DNA of 28,691 bases from an uncultured Bacilli bacterium (lineage in GTDB: Bacteria; Bacillota_I; Bacilli_A; RF39; UBA660): positions 1 through 28,691 of the forward strand of contig CAKPCM010000009.1 of the NCBI GenBank assembly GCA_934141615.1. Direction: 5' to 3'. Shown one piece after another: positions 15,327 to 24,433 of this stretch. A model generated the notes under the pieces. The model was given only the letters and a program-made list of their open reading frames with translations. It ran no database searches and was not told where the DNA came from. The translations under genes were made by a program, and so were the position numbers. How positions within the stretch are numbered: the first letter of the stretch is position 1; every line of letters starts with the position of its first letter.

Positions 15327-16142
15327 ATGAATACAAAAGACATATTAAACAGTAATAACTTTGTCTTTAAAAAAAGATTTGGTCAAAATTTTTTGCTGGA
15401 TCAAAACATATTAAATAACATTGTAAAAGAAGCTGATATAACAAAAGATACTTTGGTTATAGAAATAGGCGTTGGGGCAGCAGCACTAACTAAAAAGCTT
15501 TCTTTAAAGGCAAAAAAAGTACTTGGTTATGAAATAGATGAAACCTTAAAAGAGCCATTAAACGTTATTTTAAAGGATTTCTCTAACGTTGATATTATTT
15601 TTGATGATTTCTTAAATAGATGTGTAAAAGATGATTTAAAAAAGTATGAATACAAAACTTTAATGGTTGTTGCAAACCTTCCTTATTATATAACAACACC
15701 AATAATAACTAAGTTTATAGAAGAACAAATAGATGTAGAAAAAATAATAGTTATGGTTCAAAATGAAGTTGCGGATAGATTTTCTGCCAAGACAGGTACA
15801 AAATCATATAATTCATTAACTATATTTTTAAATTATTACTTTGATATTAAAAAGGCATTTGTTGTATCTAGAAACGTTTTTTATCCAAAACCAAACGTAG
15901 ATTCTGCTGTTGTAACGTTTACTAAGAAACGTAATACTTCAAAGGTTGATAATGAAAAATTATTCTTTAAGTTAGTAAGGGATGCCTTTTGTCAAAAAAG
16001 AAAGACTTTAAAAAATAATTTGAAAGCTTATGACTTGGACAAAATAGATGAGGTTTTAAAAAAATATAATAAGGATGTAACTTTTAGAGCAGAAAACATA
16101 ACTATGGATGAATTTATGGATATTGCAAACAATTTAAACTAA
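15327..16142 (+). CDS. rsmA: 16S rRNA dimethyladenosine transferase RsmA (KsgA)
   Basis: RsmA dimethylates two adjacent adenosines in the 3' terminal hairpin loop of 16S rRNA (A1518 and A1519 in E. coli) and acts as a late checkpoint in small-subunit assembly. The 271-residue protein has the RFGQNFLLD start motif, SAM motif I EIGVGAAALTKKL, and the catalytic NLPYYITTP motif at 117-125. A C-terminal helical domain follows. GAGGTG lies 6 bases upstream of the ATG at 15327. An in-frame GTG at 15318 overlaps that ribosome binding site. rnmV (RNase M5), its usual upstream partner, is absent. Confidence 0.96.
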   Translation: MNTKDILNSNNFVFKKRFGQNFLLDQNILNNIVKEADITKDTLVIEIGVGAAALTKKLSLKAKKVLGYEIDETLKEPLNVILKDFSNVDIIFDDFLNRCVKDDLKKYEYKTLMVVANLPYYITTPIITKFIEEQIDVEKIIVMVQNEVADRFSAKTGTKSYNSLTIFLNYYFDIKKAFVVSRNVFYPKPNVDSAVVTFTKKRNTSKVDNEKLFFKLVRDAFCQKRKTLKNNLKAYDLDKIDEVLKKYNKDVTFRAENITMDEFMDIANNLN

Positions 16143-16162
16143 ACGGAATGTTTAGTTTTTTT
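16136..16162 (+). terminator. Terminator of rsmA
   Basis: AAACTAAAC (16136-16144) pairs perfectly with GTTTAGTTT (16150-16158) around a GGAAT loop and continues into Ts. It overlaps the rsmA stop and the possible -35 of yabG. Confidence 0.85.
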
Positions 16163-16174
16163 GTTGCATAAAAT
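16146..16174 (+). promoter_or_regulatory. Possible sigma-E type promoter of yabG
   Basis: GAATGTT (16146-16152) matches 6 of 7 of the sigma-E -35 consensus KMATATT and CATAAAAT (16167-16174) 7 of 8 of the -10 consensus CATACAHT, with a 14-base spacer. Sigma-K has a similar -10, and B. subtilis yabG is sigma-K dependent, so either mother-cell factor is possible. Confidence 0.45.
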
Positions 16175-16190
16175 TATTTGGGTGATATAA

Positions 16191-16937
16191 ATGTTTAAAG
16201 TAGGAGATTTGGTAACTAGAATTTCTCACGATAATGACGTAGTATTTAAAATAGAGAAAATAATAGATAATAATGCTTATTTAAAAGGTGTAAACGTAAG
16301 GTTATGCGCGGATAGCGAAGTATCTGATTTACTTCTTGTAACAAAAAATGAAACCTCATCAGATAGACGTTTTTATGACCAGATAGAACATCTTAGAAAC
16401 TTTGAAAGAAGTGACTATTTCTATATCCCTGGGAAAATACTTCATGTTGACGGTGATAAAGAATACTTAGATAGATGTTTAGAGTTTTATAAGAAGGCAA
16501 ACGTACTTGCTTTTGGGGTTTATTCAGATGAAAAACAAATGGCTTCTAATATAGAAAAATATTTGGAAGATATAAATCCAGATATAGTTGTTATAACAGG
16601 CCATGATTCACTTGTAAAACAAAATTCTAAGTATTTTAAGGAAGCTGTTAAAGTGTGCAGAAGATTCCAAAAGGATTATGACAAATTAATAATAATTGCG
16701 GGGGCATGTCAGTCTGAATATGACATGCTTATAAAGGCAGGAGCTAATTTTGCATCTAGTCCAAAAAAGGTTAATATACATGCACTTGATCCTGCAATTA
16801 TAGCACTAACGCTTAGTTTGCTTGATAAGACGAAGGAAGTTGATTTAATTGAATTACTTGATAAAACCTCAAATGGAAAAGATGGTATGGGTGGGGTTAA
16901 TACAAGAGGTGTTATGACAACTGGATATCCAAGATAA
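16191..16937 (+). CDS. yabG: Sporulation-specific protease YabG
   Basis: YabG (peptidase family U57) is a mother-cell protease that trims spore coat proteins, allowing coat maturation and cross-linking. The 248-residue sequence shows the family pattern: an N-terminal SH3-like start (FKVGDLVTRISHDND), the FYIPGKILHVDGDKEYLDRCL segment, PDIVVITGHDSL, and the IAGACQSEYDMLIKAGANFASSPKKVNIHALDP-type block, ending with TRGVMTTGYPR. It is shorter than B. subtilis YabG (290). It sits between rsmA and veg as in B. subtilis. A GGGTGAT ribosome binding site is close. Its presence is strong evidence for spore formation. Confidence 0.92.
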   Translation: MFKVGDLVTRISHDNDVVFKIEKIIDNNAYLKGVNVRLCADSEVSDLLLVTKNETSSDRRFYDQIEHLRNFERSDYFYIPGKILHVDGDKEYLDRCLEFYKKANVLAFGVYSDEKQMASNIEKYLEDINPDIVVITGHDSLVKQNSKYFKEAVKVCRRFQKDYDKLIIIAGACQSEYDMLIKAGANFASSPKKVNIHALDPAIIALTLSLLDKTKEVDLIELLDKTSNGKDGMGGVNTRGVMTTGYPR

Positions 16938-16948
16938 GGAGGCAAAAC

Positions 16949-17155
16949 TTGATAGGTGAGATAAAAAAGAAAATAGAGTCTTTAAAGGGTAAGAAAATAA
17001 AAGTTTGGGTTGATGTAGGTCGTAATAAAAGCGAAACTTATGAAGGGTTTGTACTTGATACGTATAAAAATATTTGGACGTTTAAAACCGAAACAGACGT
17101 TAAAAGTTTTAGTTATTCGGACATTTTAATAAATAGTGTTGTTTTAAGTTCATAA
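16949..17155 (+). CDS. veg: Veg family protein
   Basis: Veg is a small (68 residues here) mostly beta-strand protein, highly expressed in B. subtilis and linked to biofilm formation and spore germination. The molecular role is not settled. The family C-terminus FSYSDILINSVVL matches the usual SYSDIL block. The start is TTG at 16949, supported by an ideal AAGGAGG at 16936-16942 with 6-base spacing. It follows yabG by 11 bases and probably shares its transcript, although in B. subtilis veg has its own strong promoter. A terminator overlaps the stop. Confidence 0.9.
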   Translation: MIGEIKKKIESLKGKKIKVWVDVGRNKSETYEGFVLDTYKNIWTFKTETDVKSFSYSDILINSVVLSS

Positions 17156-17170
17156 TAATGAACTTTTTTT
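17146..17170 (+). terminator. Terminator of veg
   Basis: AAGTTCAT (17146-17153) pairs perfectly with ATGAACTT (17158-17165), loop AATA, followed by a run of Ts. It marks the boundary between the core genes and the surface-protein operon. Confidence 0.88.
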
Positions 17171-17180
17171 GATGGAATAA

Positions 17181-17209
17181 TTGATTTTTTATATCATTTA
17201 TGGTTAAAT
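17181..17209 (+). promoter_or_regulatory. Promoter of the surface-protein operon
   Basis: The -35 box TTGATT (17181-17186) lies 17 bases before the -10 box TTAAAT (17204-17209), which has an extended TGG (17201-17203). Start is predicted near 17216. Confidence 0.65.
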
Positions 17210-17243
17210 TAAAATGTATACAATAAAATGGAGGGACTCTATC

Positions 17244-20200
17244 ATGAACGTAGCAACTAAAACTAAGATTAAGGATTGGTTTATAATAACCAGAATAAGG
17301 ATATTAAACTTTATAAAGGAACATAAATATGTTTCTGCTTTTATTGGTGTTCTTTTATTATCAGTAGTTATTGCACTTATTGTAAGAGCTGCTACGAACG
17401 AAACAAAATCAGATTCTACGGTTGATTTGAGTAAGGTTTCTATTAAGTTAAATAATAACGAAGGAAATGTATCGGTTGATACATATAGTGAGGCGATATA
17501 TACATTAAATTATTATTTATCTAATCCTGATTGTGGTGATACAGAAAAAGTTTTGTATGCTGATACAGTAACAATTACTGCTAAATTACCACAAGACATA
17601 GATAAAACAGGAGTTTCTTGGGTAGCTAACGAAGAGGCTGTTAGCGCAGACGTAACAAACGATAATAATGGATATGTTCTTACTATAAAAGATCATAATG
17701 TTAATGTATGTTCTATGCAACATCAAAATATATCATTAAGAGTTTTAAATTCTGAAAAGCAAGTTTTAACACCTGAGATAACGATATCAGGAGGTAGTAA
17801 TTCAAGTGCTCAAAAGATAAATGAAGATAAGATTCCAAAAACAAATATAACATATAATGAAGACATAAAGCTTAAAGCAAAGTTGCAACCGGGTATTGCA
17901 AGGTATGTTAACTCAACAACAAGAAATGCAACTTTTGGTCTTTTGTTAGGTTTTGAGTCTAATACAAACGTTAGTAACTTAAAAGGTAAACATTTATCTA
18001 CGTCGGCTGATGTGTATTTATTAGCATCACAGGCAGCAGATGATGGGTCCGACGAAGAAGATTTAAATATATTAACTGATGAAAACACTTATGGAGCTTA
18101 CGAGCATAATAAATTGAAATACTTTACAGCAAGCAGCGTTCCTGACTTAGGAACCTATAATACTAACACAATAAAAAGCTTTGGAAAAGATAATTATGTA
18201 TCTGGTCAAACGGATGTAAAAACAATATCTTCTTCTAAGGTAACTATTACAAATGCATCAAACACTTCGCTTAAGTTTGAAAAATATCCTGTTAGCACAT
18301 CTTACACAGATGATTCATTAGTTGGAATAGATGATAAGACTGCTGCAAAATGTAATGGTAGCAATTGTGAAATAATGTATTATAAAGATGACACCCCACT
18401 ATCTAGTGGTAAGATTGATCTTTCAGAAGAAGGAAATTATAAGATAGCATATATAGTTGGAAATAAAAATAGCACATCAACTGTTACTATGTATAAAAAA
18501 ATCGAGGTAACAAGTCCTAAAAATGATTCGTATTCTCTAGAAGGACCTTTAACAGAGTATGTGGTCAAAGATACTAAAGAAGCAGACTTTAAAGAATACG
18601 GAATATATGAAACTTCTAAAGCATCAAAATTATCGAAAGATAAATATACAGTTACTTATAAAAAGGATAATGATGAAAAGCAATTAGAAGAAGTATTGTC
18701 TACGTCAGGCACTTATAAGCAAATATATAAAATCACTCAAGATGATGGTCAAATAAAGGAAATAGAAAGAGAAATCAAAGTTACAGATGCCGAATCTTCT
18801 ATAACGTCAGATGTTGTTTCAACGGAAACAGGAGTTGTTTCAAAAGATTCTAAATATGAGGATAATGGTATTAAAATTAATAATGAAAAAAAGGATTGTA
18901 ACGAAAATAATAAATGTAAATATGAGCCAACAACAATAGATACGACAAGCAAGGGAACAAAAGAAATAACATATACTGTAACTGGTCAAAATAACGAAGT
19001 AATAACACTTAAAAAACCAATTATAGTAACACCACAATATTATAAATTTTCAATTGAAAACTTGGTGTCTAGTGGTACAGCTACAAGAATAAATGGCAGC
19101 AATTTCTATGCTGTAGGTAGTTACTATGTTACTGTTCCATCAGTTAGAAGTGAAAGCGATAAAAGAGACTTTAACGTTAAGTTACAGGCTTTCCAAAATG
19201 ATTTAGGAATGGTTTCAGAAACTAGCGTATCAAGTAAGGTAAATTCAACTGGTGAAGCAACATCAACAACATCTAATAGTTTTTATGTAAATGAAGATTC
19301 TTCATTTGTAGAAGTTACAAACAGCAAAAAAAGTGGTTTAACAGGAGACTATTTTACCGCAGCAATGGGTGAAGAAGTAGAAATGAGATCTAAATTTGAG
19401 TATGCATATGATGCTGATAACTCGATTGATAAATTAAACGTAACAATCCCAGTTAACTCAAATTTATTACCAATTGGTTATGATTCAGCAACGTTTAGTT
19501 ATTATAATTTAACCGCAACATTAGACGGAGCTAAAATAACGGCAAGTCCAAAGGTAACGGTTTCTTATTGCAAAACGGCAAATAATGATGATTGTTTTAC
19601 TCCTACTCCGGAAAATTATACGGATAGTACTATGGTCATAAATCATATAAACATAACAATAGAAAAAAATACGTACGCTAATTCAGAGGATAATTCTGAA
19701 GAAACATTCGAAATAAAACCAGGAACTATAATAGAATTAAGTACAAAGTATAAAGTAAGAACAATAAGTGGAACGGCAGATGAAGCTAAGGACCTAAGTA
19801 ATATAAAATTTAATGGGCAAGTTTCATTTAGCTGGACTGACGCTTCAACTAAGAAGGTAATTACAAAAACTCCTAGTGCAACACCTGATGTGTATGTAAC
19901 TCCATACAAGGCAAGAACTACTGTTGGTGTTGGTTTAAAAGATAAATTTAGTTATGATGATATTACAATTGATGCATCTAAAAATAACGTTTATACCGTT
20001 TATGCATCAACTGATGTAATATCACCCGCAATGAATGTTCAATCAAATATATTTGGATATTCGAGACTTTCTTCAATGCAAGTAAGCTTTGATTTACCTG
20101 AAGGAGTTATATACGTTTATAATAAAGATTATACTAATGTTCCAACAATTACTAATAATGGTAGAACATTAACTTATACAATTACAAACATAGAACCAAA

Positions 20201-21794
20201 TAGTTGGATAGAACCTATATACTTTGATTTTAGTGTTGATGTAACAAAAGCACACTCAACACTATCAGATGGAAAAACAGGATTTATATTAACTACTCAT
20301 ACAGGAAATCCATCAAACATGGATAAGTCCATTACTAATGACCAATCTAGTATTGATTACTTTAGAACAACAAATAGTGTAATAAGAATAGAAAATACTG
20401 AAAATGTATCATATGGTCAATATATTTATTCTAAGGGTCAAAACGTAACTAATATTGATATGAATGATTCCTTTGAAATATCTACTAAGCTTCATAATAA
20501 TATGACAACTAACATAAATAATTTATCAGTAACAACCGTGTTACCTTATGTTGATAGTGAAAAAGGTGCATCATTTAATGGAACGTATCAATTAACAAGT
20601 TTACCAGAAAATGCTTTATGTACAAGTGATTCTCCTGGTAAAATAACTAGTAGCGAAACAGCGGGTTCGGTAGACTGGTCAAAACCATGCTCTGATTTTA
20701 AAACGAATGATAATACATATTCAAATATTACGGCATACAAAACAAGTTATACTTCACTAGCGGCATCTGCTGATATTGATATAAGATCAAATATTAAAAC
20801 GTTAAATAATAAGCCGGATGATAGTTATACGTTTAAATCATATTTGACGTATACTAAGCCAGATGGAACTGAATCAGGATACATTGATTTTAGGGATATA
20901 ACATTAGATGTAGTTAGTAAGAAAATAACTGGTGTTGTATGGGAAGATTTTGATGTTGATGGAATTATGGATGATGATGAGAAAAAATTGGATAACGTAA
21001 TTCTTAGATTATATGATGAAGACGGAAATCAAGTTGGAGCAGAAACAACACCTAACGAAGAAGGTATCTATACGTTCTCTGCTATTTCAGAGGGAAATTA
21101 CTATGTAACGGCAGAGTTTAATAGTGATAAATATGGTGTAACTGGATCTCCATCGGAAGATGTATACGATGTGAGTAAATTATCAGTATTTAAATCGTTT
21201 GAAGTAACACCAGAAAATGATTCAAACTCATCTGACGAAGAATCAAGTGACAATGATAATCAGGGAAATACGGTAGCGTATGGTAAAACTGATACGATAT
21301 CTGTTAATAGTGAAACACGTGTTGTTAGATATATTAACTTAGGATTATCCTTAAGAAAGAAATTTAAAGTTAAGATGAATAAATATATTACAAGGGCTGA
21401 AGTGACTAATGCTTTAGGTGTTGTTACTAAACACGATTATGGGAATACGAAGTTAGCTAAATTAGATGTAAAAAATATTAATAATTTAAAGATAAAAGTT
21501 ATTTATACAATAGAACTTCAAAACGTCAAGTATTATCCAGGATACATTTCATTAGTAACAGAACAGATTCCTGATGGAATGAGTTTTAATCCTGAATATG
21601 CTGAAAATAAAGGCTGGGAAATGACCGATGAAGGGGCAGTTGTCAATAAAACTTTAGCAGATACTCTAATTTATGAAAACGACAAAAAGTATTTAACAAT
21701 AGCATTTGATATAACAAGAAAAGAAGCCGGTTCATTTATAAATATGGCTTCTGTTGATGATTTACAAATTTTAGGAGGTGGTGAAGGTGAATAG
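17244..21794 (+). CDS. Giant membrane-anchored surface protein with SdrD-B-like domain
   Basis: This 1516-residue protein is not a named family member. It has a basic N-terminus and one membrane segment (29-47, AFIGVLLLSVVIALIV), so it is anchored with the rest outside. The ectodomain is a chain of beta-rich segments: Ig- or bacterial-surface-repeat-like units (about 400-610) and DUF11-like units (about 650-1220). An SdrD-B/Cna-B-type domain follows (about 1228-1300), with GVVWEDFDVDGIMDDDE as the likely calcium loop and the G-Y-F...G-YYV pattern. Next come an acidic Ser/Asp/Asn stretch and a final beta domain. There is no LPXTG and no C-terminal membrane segment; it ends GGGEGE. Ten cysteines fall in five close pairs (97/156, 370/375, 552/558, 776/784, 1126/1149). 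The ATG at 17244 has GGAGGG 8 bases upstream, and an earlier ATG at 17214 lacks one. It overlaps the next gene by 8 bases. A pilus-like or adhesion scaffold role is inferred. Confidence 0.8.
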   Translation: MNVATKTKIKDWFIITRIRILNFIKEHKYVSAFIGVLLLSVVIALIVRAATNETKSDSTVDLSKVSIKLNNNEGNVSVDTYSEAIYTLNYYLSNPDCGDTEKVLYADTVTITAKLPQDIDKTGVSWVANEEAVSADVTNDNNGYVLTIKDHNVNVCSMQHQNISLRVLNSEKQVLTPEITISGGSNSSAQKINEDKIPKTNITYNEDIKLKAKLQPGIARYVNSTTRNATFGLLLGFESNTNVSNLKGKHLSTSADVYLLASQAADDGSDEEDLNILTDENTYGAYEHNKLKYFTASSVPDLGTYNTNTIKSFGKDNYVSGQTDVKTISSSKVTITNASNTSLKFEKYPVSTSYTDDSLVGIDDKTAAKCNGSNCEIMYYKDDTPLSSGKIDLSEEGNYKIAYIVGNKNSTSTVTMYKKIEVTSPKNDSYSLEGPLTEYVVKDTKEADFKEYGIYETSKASKLSKDKYTVTYKKDNDEKQLEEVLSTSGTYKQIYKITQDDGQIKEIEREIKVTDAESSITSDVVSTETGVVSKDSKYEDNGIKINNEKKDCNENNKCKYEPTTIDTTSKGTKEITYTVTGQNNEVITLKKPIIVTPQYYKFSIENLVSSGTATRINGSNFYAVGSYYVTVPSVRSESDKRDFNVKLQAFQNDLGMVSETSVSSKVNSTGEATSTTSNSFYVNEDSSFVEVTNSKKSGLTGDYFTAAMGEEVEMRSKFEYAYDADNSIDKLNVTIPVNSNLLPIGYDSATFSYYNLTATLDGAKITASPKVTVSYCKTANNDDCFTPTPENYTDSTMVINHINITIEKNTYANSEDNSEETFEIKPGTIIELSTKYKVRTISGTADEAKDLSNIKFNGQVSFSWTDASTKKVITKTPSATPDVYVTPYKARTTVGVGLKDKFSYDDITIDASKNNVYTVYASTDVISPAMNVQSNIFGYSRLSSMQVSFDLPEGVIYVYNKDYTNVPTITNNGRTLTYTITNIEPNSWIEPIYFDFSVDVTKAHSTLSDGKTGFILTTHTGNPSNMDKSITNDQSSIDYFRTTNSVIRIENTENVSYGQYIYSKGQNVTNIDMNDSFEISTKLHNNMTTNINNLSVTTVLPYVDSEKGASFNGTYQLTSLPENALCTSDSPGKITSSETAGSVDWSKPCSDFKTNDNTYSNITAYKTSYTSLAASADIDIRSNIKTLNNKPDDSYTFKSYLTYTKPDGTESGYIDFRDITLDVVSKKITGVVWEDFDVDGIMDDDEKKLDNVILRLYDEDGNQVGAETTPNEEGIYTFSAISEGNYYVTAEFNSDKYGVTGSPSEDVYDVSKLSVFKSFEVTPENDSNSSDEESSDNDNQGNTVAYGKTDTISVNSETRVVRYINLGLSLRKKFKVKMNKYITRAEVTNALGVVTKHDYGNTKLAKLDVKNINNLKIKVIYTIELQNVKYYPGYISLVTEQIPDGMSFNPEYAENKGWEMTDEGAVVNKTLADTLIYENDKKYLTIAFDITRKEAGSFINMASVDDLQILGGGEGE

Positions 21795-24084
21795 AAAAAA
21801 AATATTTGGTTTGATGTTAGCTTTAGCTATTTGCTTTTGCTTCCTACCAACTAATGTTTTTGCAACAACAATAAGCCGTACAAACAATATATGGACTGGG
21901 TCACAACATTTAAATTATGCTAACTTGGTATATCATACAAGAAAGGGTAATACTGATTTAAGCAGAGAAACAAAATATTTGGTAAAGTGGAAAACTGATG
22001 GTAATTCTAGAGTTTTTTGTGTTGAACCTACTGTTAAATTCAATCAAGATTCAATTAGTGGATATACAAAAATAACTTCAGAAAGTGATTTTTCTACATT
22101 GAATGAAAAAAATAACCATGAGTGGGATGTTTATTCAAATATAGATAACTTAAAAAAAGTGTTTTCTTGTTGGGATGATAATGATGCTTCTATAATAGCT
22201 ACTCAAGCTATAGTCTGGGAGCTAGTTACAAAGGAAAGATATAATATAGATGCATCAAAGATATTAAATGATAATTATACCCCATATCAATCAAATGGAA
22301 CGGTATATGGGAATCAATCAGGGGTTACTAGTTTGTATTCTCTTATAAAGGATAGGACAAAGGTATATAATGAATACAAGTCCGTTTTACGTTGTGCAGC
22401 TAGATTCAATGAGACGATTTCATTTACAAAGACTACTGCATCATCTGCAGCCAGTAAACCTCAAAAAATAGACGGAAGTTTTACTGCAGCAACAGAAACA
22501 AAAGCGGCAACTTGGTCTAAGACTTTTACACATTCCACTTCTAACAAACAAAACAAGAATGTATTAAAGTACTATGATGTAACATCTTCATCTTCTGATG
22601 TAAAAGTAAAAGTTACTAAAAATGGAACTAGTTTAGAAGTTACAACAAGTAAGGAAATATTGGCATCTAACCCTGTTAGAATAACCTTTAAATATGCTTA
22701 TAAAGATGATGGCTCATCAAAACTTAATACTAATGAGACGGCGTTTTATATAAAAAAAGATGGCAACGCATTTTATCAGACTTTAGGAAAAGGCTCAACT
22801 AGTTTAACTTCATATATGTATGTATATACTGGTTCTGCTCCAAAATATCAACTAAGAGTAAGAAAAATTGATAAAACGACAGGTCAACCGATGTCTGGTG
22901 TAAAATTTAAAGTATATGACAAAAAAGGAAATGAAATAGGTACAACAACTGAAACAGATGCTTCAGGATATGCATATTATAGAGAAACTGGTAATAATGC
23001 AATAACTAAAACCGGTGAATATCAGTTAAAAGAAGTTGGAGTAGCAAGTGGATATTTAAAAAATAATCAAACTATAACCGTTAAAGTAACGGATAATGAT
23101 AGAATTGGTACAAATAATTATGCTGAGTCTTCAACTGCGTTTGAAAACACCCAAAACGAATTGAAATTAACAAAGAAAACAATTGATGAAAATGGTAATT
23201 TCGTATCTTTAGCTGGTGATTCTTGTACTGTTAAAACTTGTCCTAATGAGGGTGGAAGAGAAAACGGTCCAATATTCACCATGAAAAAAGATAATAAGTA
23301 TGTTTGCGTAACAGAAAACTCAAATGGACACTATACATATCATTCACTAGCAGCAACTTGTCCAGCAAACACAACAAATGAAATTAAAACTTGCAACGGG
23401 GAATTTGACATCAAAAAGATACCTGTTGGAACGTATTACGTAACTGAAACTGCAACAGCTTGTGGTTACACGTTACCTTCAGAAGAAAACTTAACTAAGA
23501 CAGTTGTTGTAAAAGAAGGTGAAAATCCATCTCCTGTAACATTTGTTAATGGTGTAACAGGTGTTGTGTTTAACAAAGTAAGCGAAGATGGGGAAACACT
23601 AGATGGTGGTAAATATTCTCTTCAACAAAAAGTAAACGGAATATATAAAGACGTTTTATTGAAACACGATTCTGGTTCTGTTTATTCATACGTAGAAAAC
23701 TTAGAAGATGGTTCTACTGGTGCAACATATGAATTAGAAACAAATTCTGGATTACTTCAGGTAAAACAACTTCCAAGTGGTGAATATAGATTTGTTGAAA
23801 AACAAGCTCCAGAAGGCTATGACATCATAAAGGATAAGGACTCTCGTGCAACGTTTACAATAAGTGATAAGGGAATATTTGGTTCTGATGGAAAACCTAG
23901 AACTGATTATTATGAAGTTAAATTAGTAAACCAAAAAACGAAAGTAGAAGGTAGCTATGATTCAGCAGAATTAATAGTAACAATAATAACCGGTAGAAAG
24001 GTTGCTAATTATACGTTAATAATTGCAGGATTAGCAGTTTTATTAACAGTATTAATAATTATTAGAAAGAAATCTAAAAAATAG
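21787..24084 (+). CDS. Thioester-domain surface adhesin with SpaA/Cna-B domains
   Basis: This 765-residue protein starts with a signal peptide (1-26, ending NVFA). The next domain looks like a TQXA-type thioester domain: Cys78 in VFCVEP and Gln140 in ATQAIVWEL are the expected partners of an internal thioester, which in streptococcal Cpa and similar proteins binds host surfaces covalently. Three SpaA/Cna-B-like domains follow: about 357-440 (RKIDKTTGQPMSGVKFKVY...YQLKEV), 457-580 with six cysteines, and 591-725 (ending YRFVEKQAPEGY). Lys and Glu at the expected places suggest isopeptide bonds. A membrane segment and basic tail (about 738-765) end the protein, but no LPXTG precedes it. GTG start at 21787 after GGAGGTG; it overlaps the upstream gene by 8 bases, so the pair is coupled. 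Host-adhesion function is inferred from the domains. Confidence 0.82.
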   Translation: MNRKKIFGLMLALAICFCFLPTNVFATTISRTNNIWTGSQHLNYANLVYHTRKGNTDLSRETKYLVKWKTDGNSRVFCVEPTVKFNQDSISGYTKITSESDFSTLNEKNNHEWDVYSNIDNLKKVFSCWDDNDASIIATQAIVWELVTKERYNIDASKILNDNYTPYQSNGTVYGNQSGVTSLYSLIKDRTKVYNEYKSVLRCAARFNETISFTKTTASSAASKPQKIDGSFTAATETKAATWSKTFTHSTSNKQNKNVLKYYDVTSSSSDVKVKVTKNGTSLEVTTSKEILASNPVRITFKYAYKDDGSSKLNTNETAFYIKKDGNAFYQTLGKGSTSLTSYMYVYTGSAPKYQLRVRKIDKTTGQPMSGVKFKVYDKKGNEIGTTTETDASGYAYYRETGNNAITKTGEYQLKEVGVASGYLKNNQTITVKVTDNDRIGTNNYAESSTAFENTQNELKLTKKTIDENGNFVSLAGDSCTVKTCPNEGGRENGPIFTMKKDNKYVCVTENSNGHYTYHSLAATCPANTTNEIKTCNGEFDIKKIPVGTYYVTETATACGYTLPSEENLTKTVVVKEGENPSPVTFVNGVTGVVFNKVSEDGETLDGGKYSLQQKVNGIYKDVLLKHDSGSVYSYVENLEDGSTGATYELETNSGLLQVKQLPSGEYRFVEKQAPEGYDIIKDKDSRATFTISDKGIFGSDGKPRTDYYEVKLVNQKTKVEGSYDSAELIVTIITGRKVANYTLIIAGLAVLLTVLIIIRKKSKK

Positions 24085-24110
24085 CAATTCAGCCCACTAT
24101 TTTTTAGATT
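24071..24110 (+). terminator. Long hairpin at the end of the adhesin gene
   Basis: A perfect 14-bp inverted repeat (24071-24084 with 24097-24110) with a 12-base loop begins in the last codons and stop of the adhesin. The 3' arm contains six Ts, but no T tract follows. It probably ends or stabilises the surface-operon mRNA and may work in both directions. Confidence 0.65.
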
Positions 24111-24114
24111 ATTG

Positions 24115-24123
24115 TGATAAAAT
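24115..24123 (+). promoter_or_regulatory. Extended -10 promoter of spoVG
   Basis: TGA followed by TAAAAT (24115-24123) is an extended -10 with no clear -35. The same TGTGATAAAATT string occurs ahead of rplK. No sigma-H promoter like that of B. subtilis spoVG was seen. Confidence 0.45.
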
Positions 24124-24159
24124 TAAGGTAATAAACTTAAATGGCAAGGAGTGATGTTT

Positions 24160-24417
24160 ATGAAGGTAACGAAAGTATCAGTACAGAAAGAAGAAAAGGA
24201 AAATTCTAGAGTAAAAGGATACGCAGTAATAGAATTAGATGGCGTACTTAAAATTAATGGTATTAGAATTATCGAAGGAAACTCTAGAATGTTTGCAGCA
24301 ATGCCAAATAGAAAAGTATCAGATGATAAATACATAGACTATGTGTACCCAGTTAATAAAGAACTAAGAGAAGAAATAGAAAGAGCAATATTAGAAGAAT
24401 ATAACAAAGAAAACTAG
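24160..24417 (+). CDS. spoVG: SpoVG family RNA/DNA-binding regulator
   Basis: SpoVG is a small nucleic-acid-binding protein that affects sporulation septation in Bacillus and virulence genes in other Firmicutes. The 85-residue sequence has the family pattern: VTKVSV at the start, AVIELDGVLKINGIRIIEG, the MFAAMPNRKVSDDKYIDYVYPVN core and a terminal helix REEIERAILEEY. The ATG at 24160 has AAGGAGTGAT 8 bases upstream; two earlier in-frame starts overlap that site. It lacks its usual partners purR, yabJ and glmU. It is the first core gene after the surface-protein insertion. Confidence 0.95.
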   Translation: MKVTKVSVQKEEKENSRVKGYAVIELDGVLKINGIRIIEGNSRMFAAMPNRKVSDDKYIDYVYPVNKELREEIERAILEEYNKEN

Positions 24418-24433
24418 TTATATTCTTTTTTTT
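24395..24433 (+). terminator. Terminator of spoVG
   Basis: AAGAATATAAC (24395-24405) pairs perfectly with GTTATATTCTT (24417-24427) around an 11-base loop, followed by Ts. It overlaps the last codons of spoVG. Confidence 0.85.

Noticed and set aside
17146..17243. Mobile-element boundaries (att site or inverted repeats) around the surface operon
   Set aside because: I looked for target-site duplications or a tRNA/integrase near 17.2 and 24.1 kb and saw only a terminator, a promoter and a terminal hairpin. There is no evidence of a mobile element.
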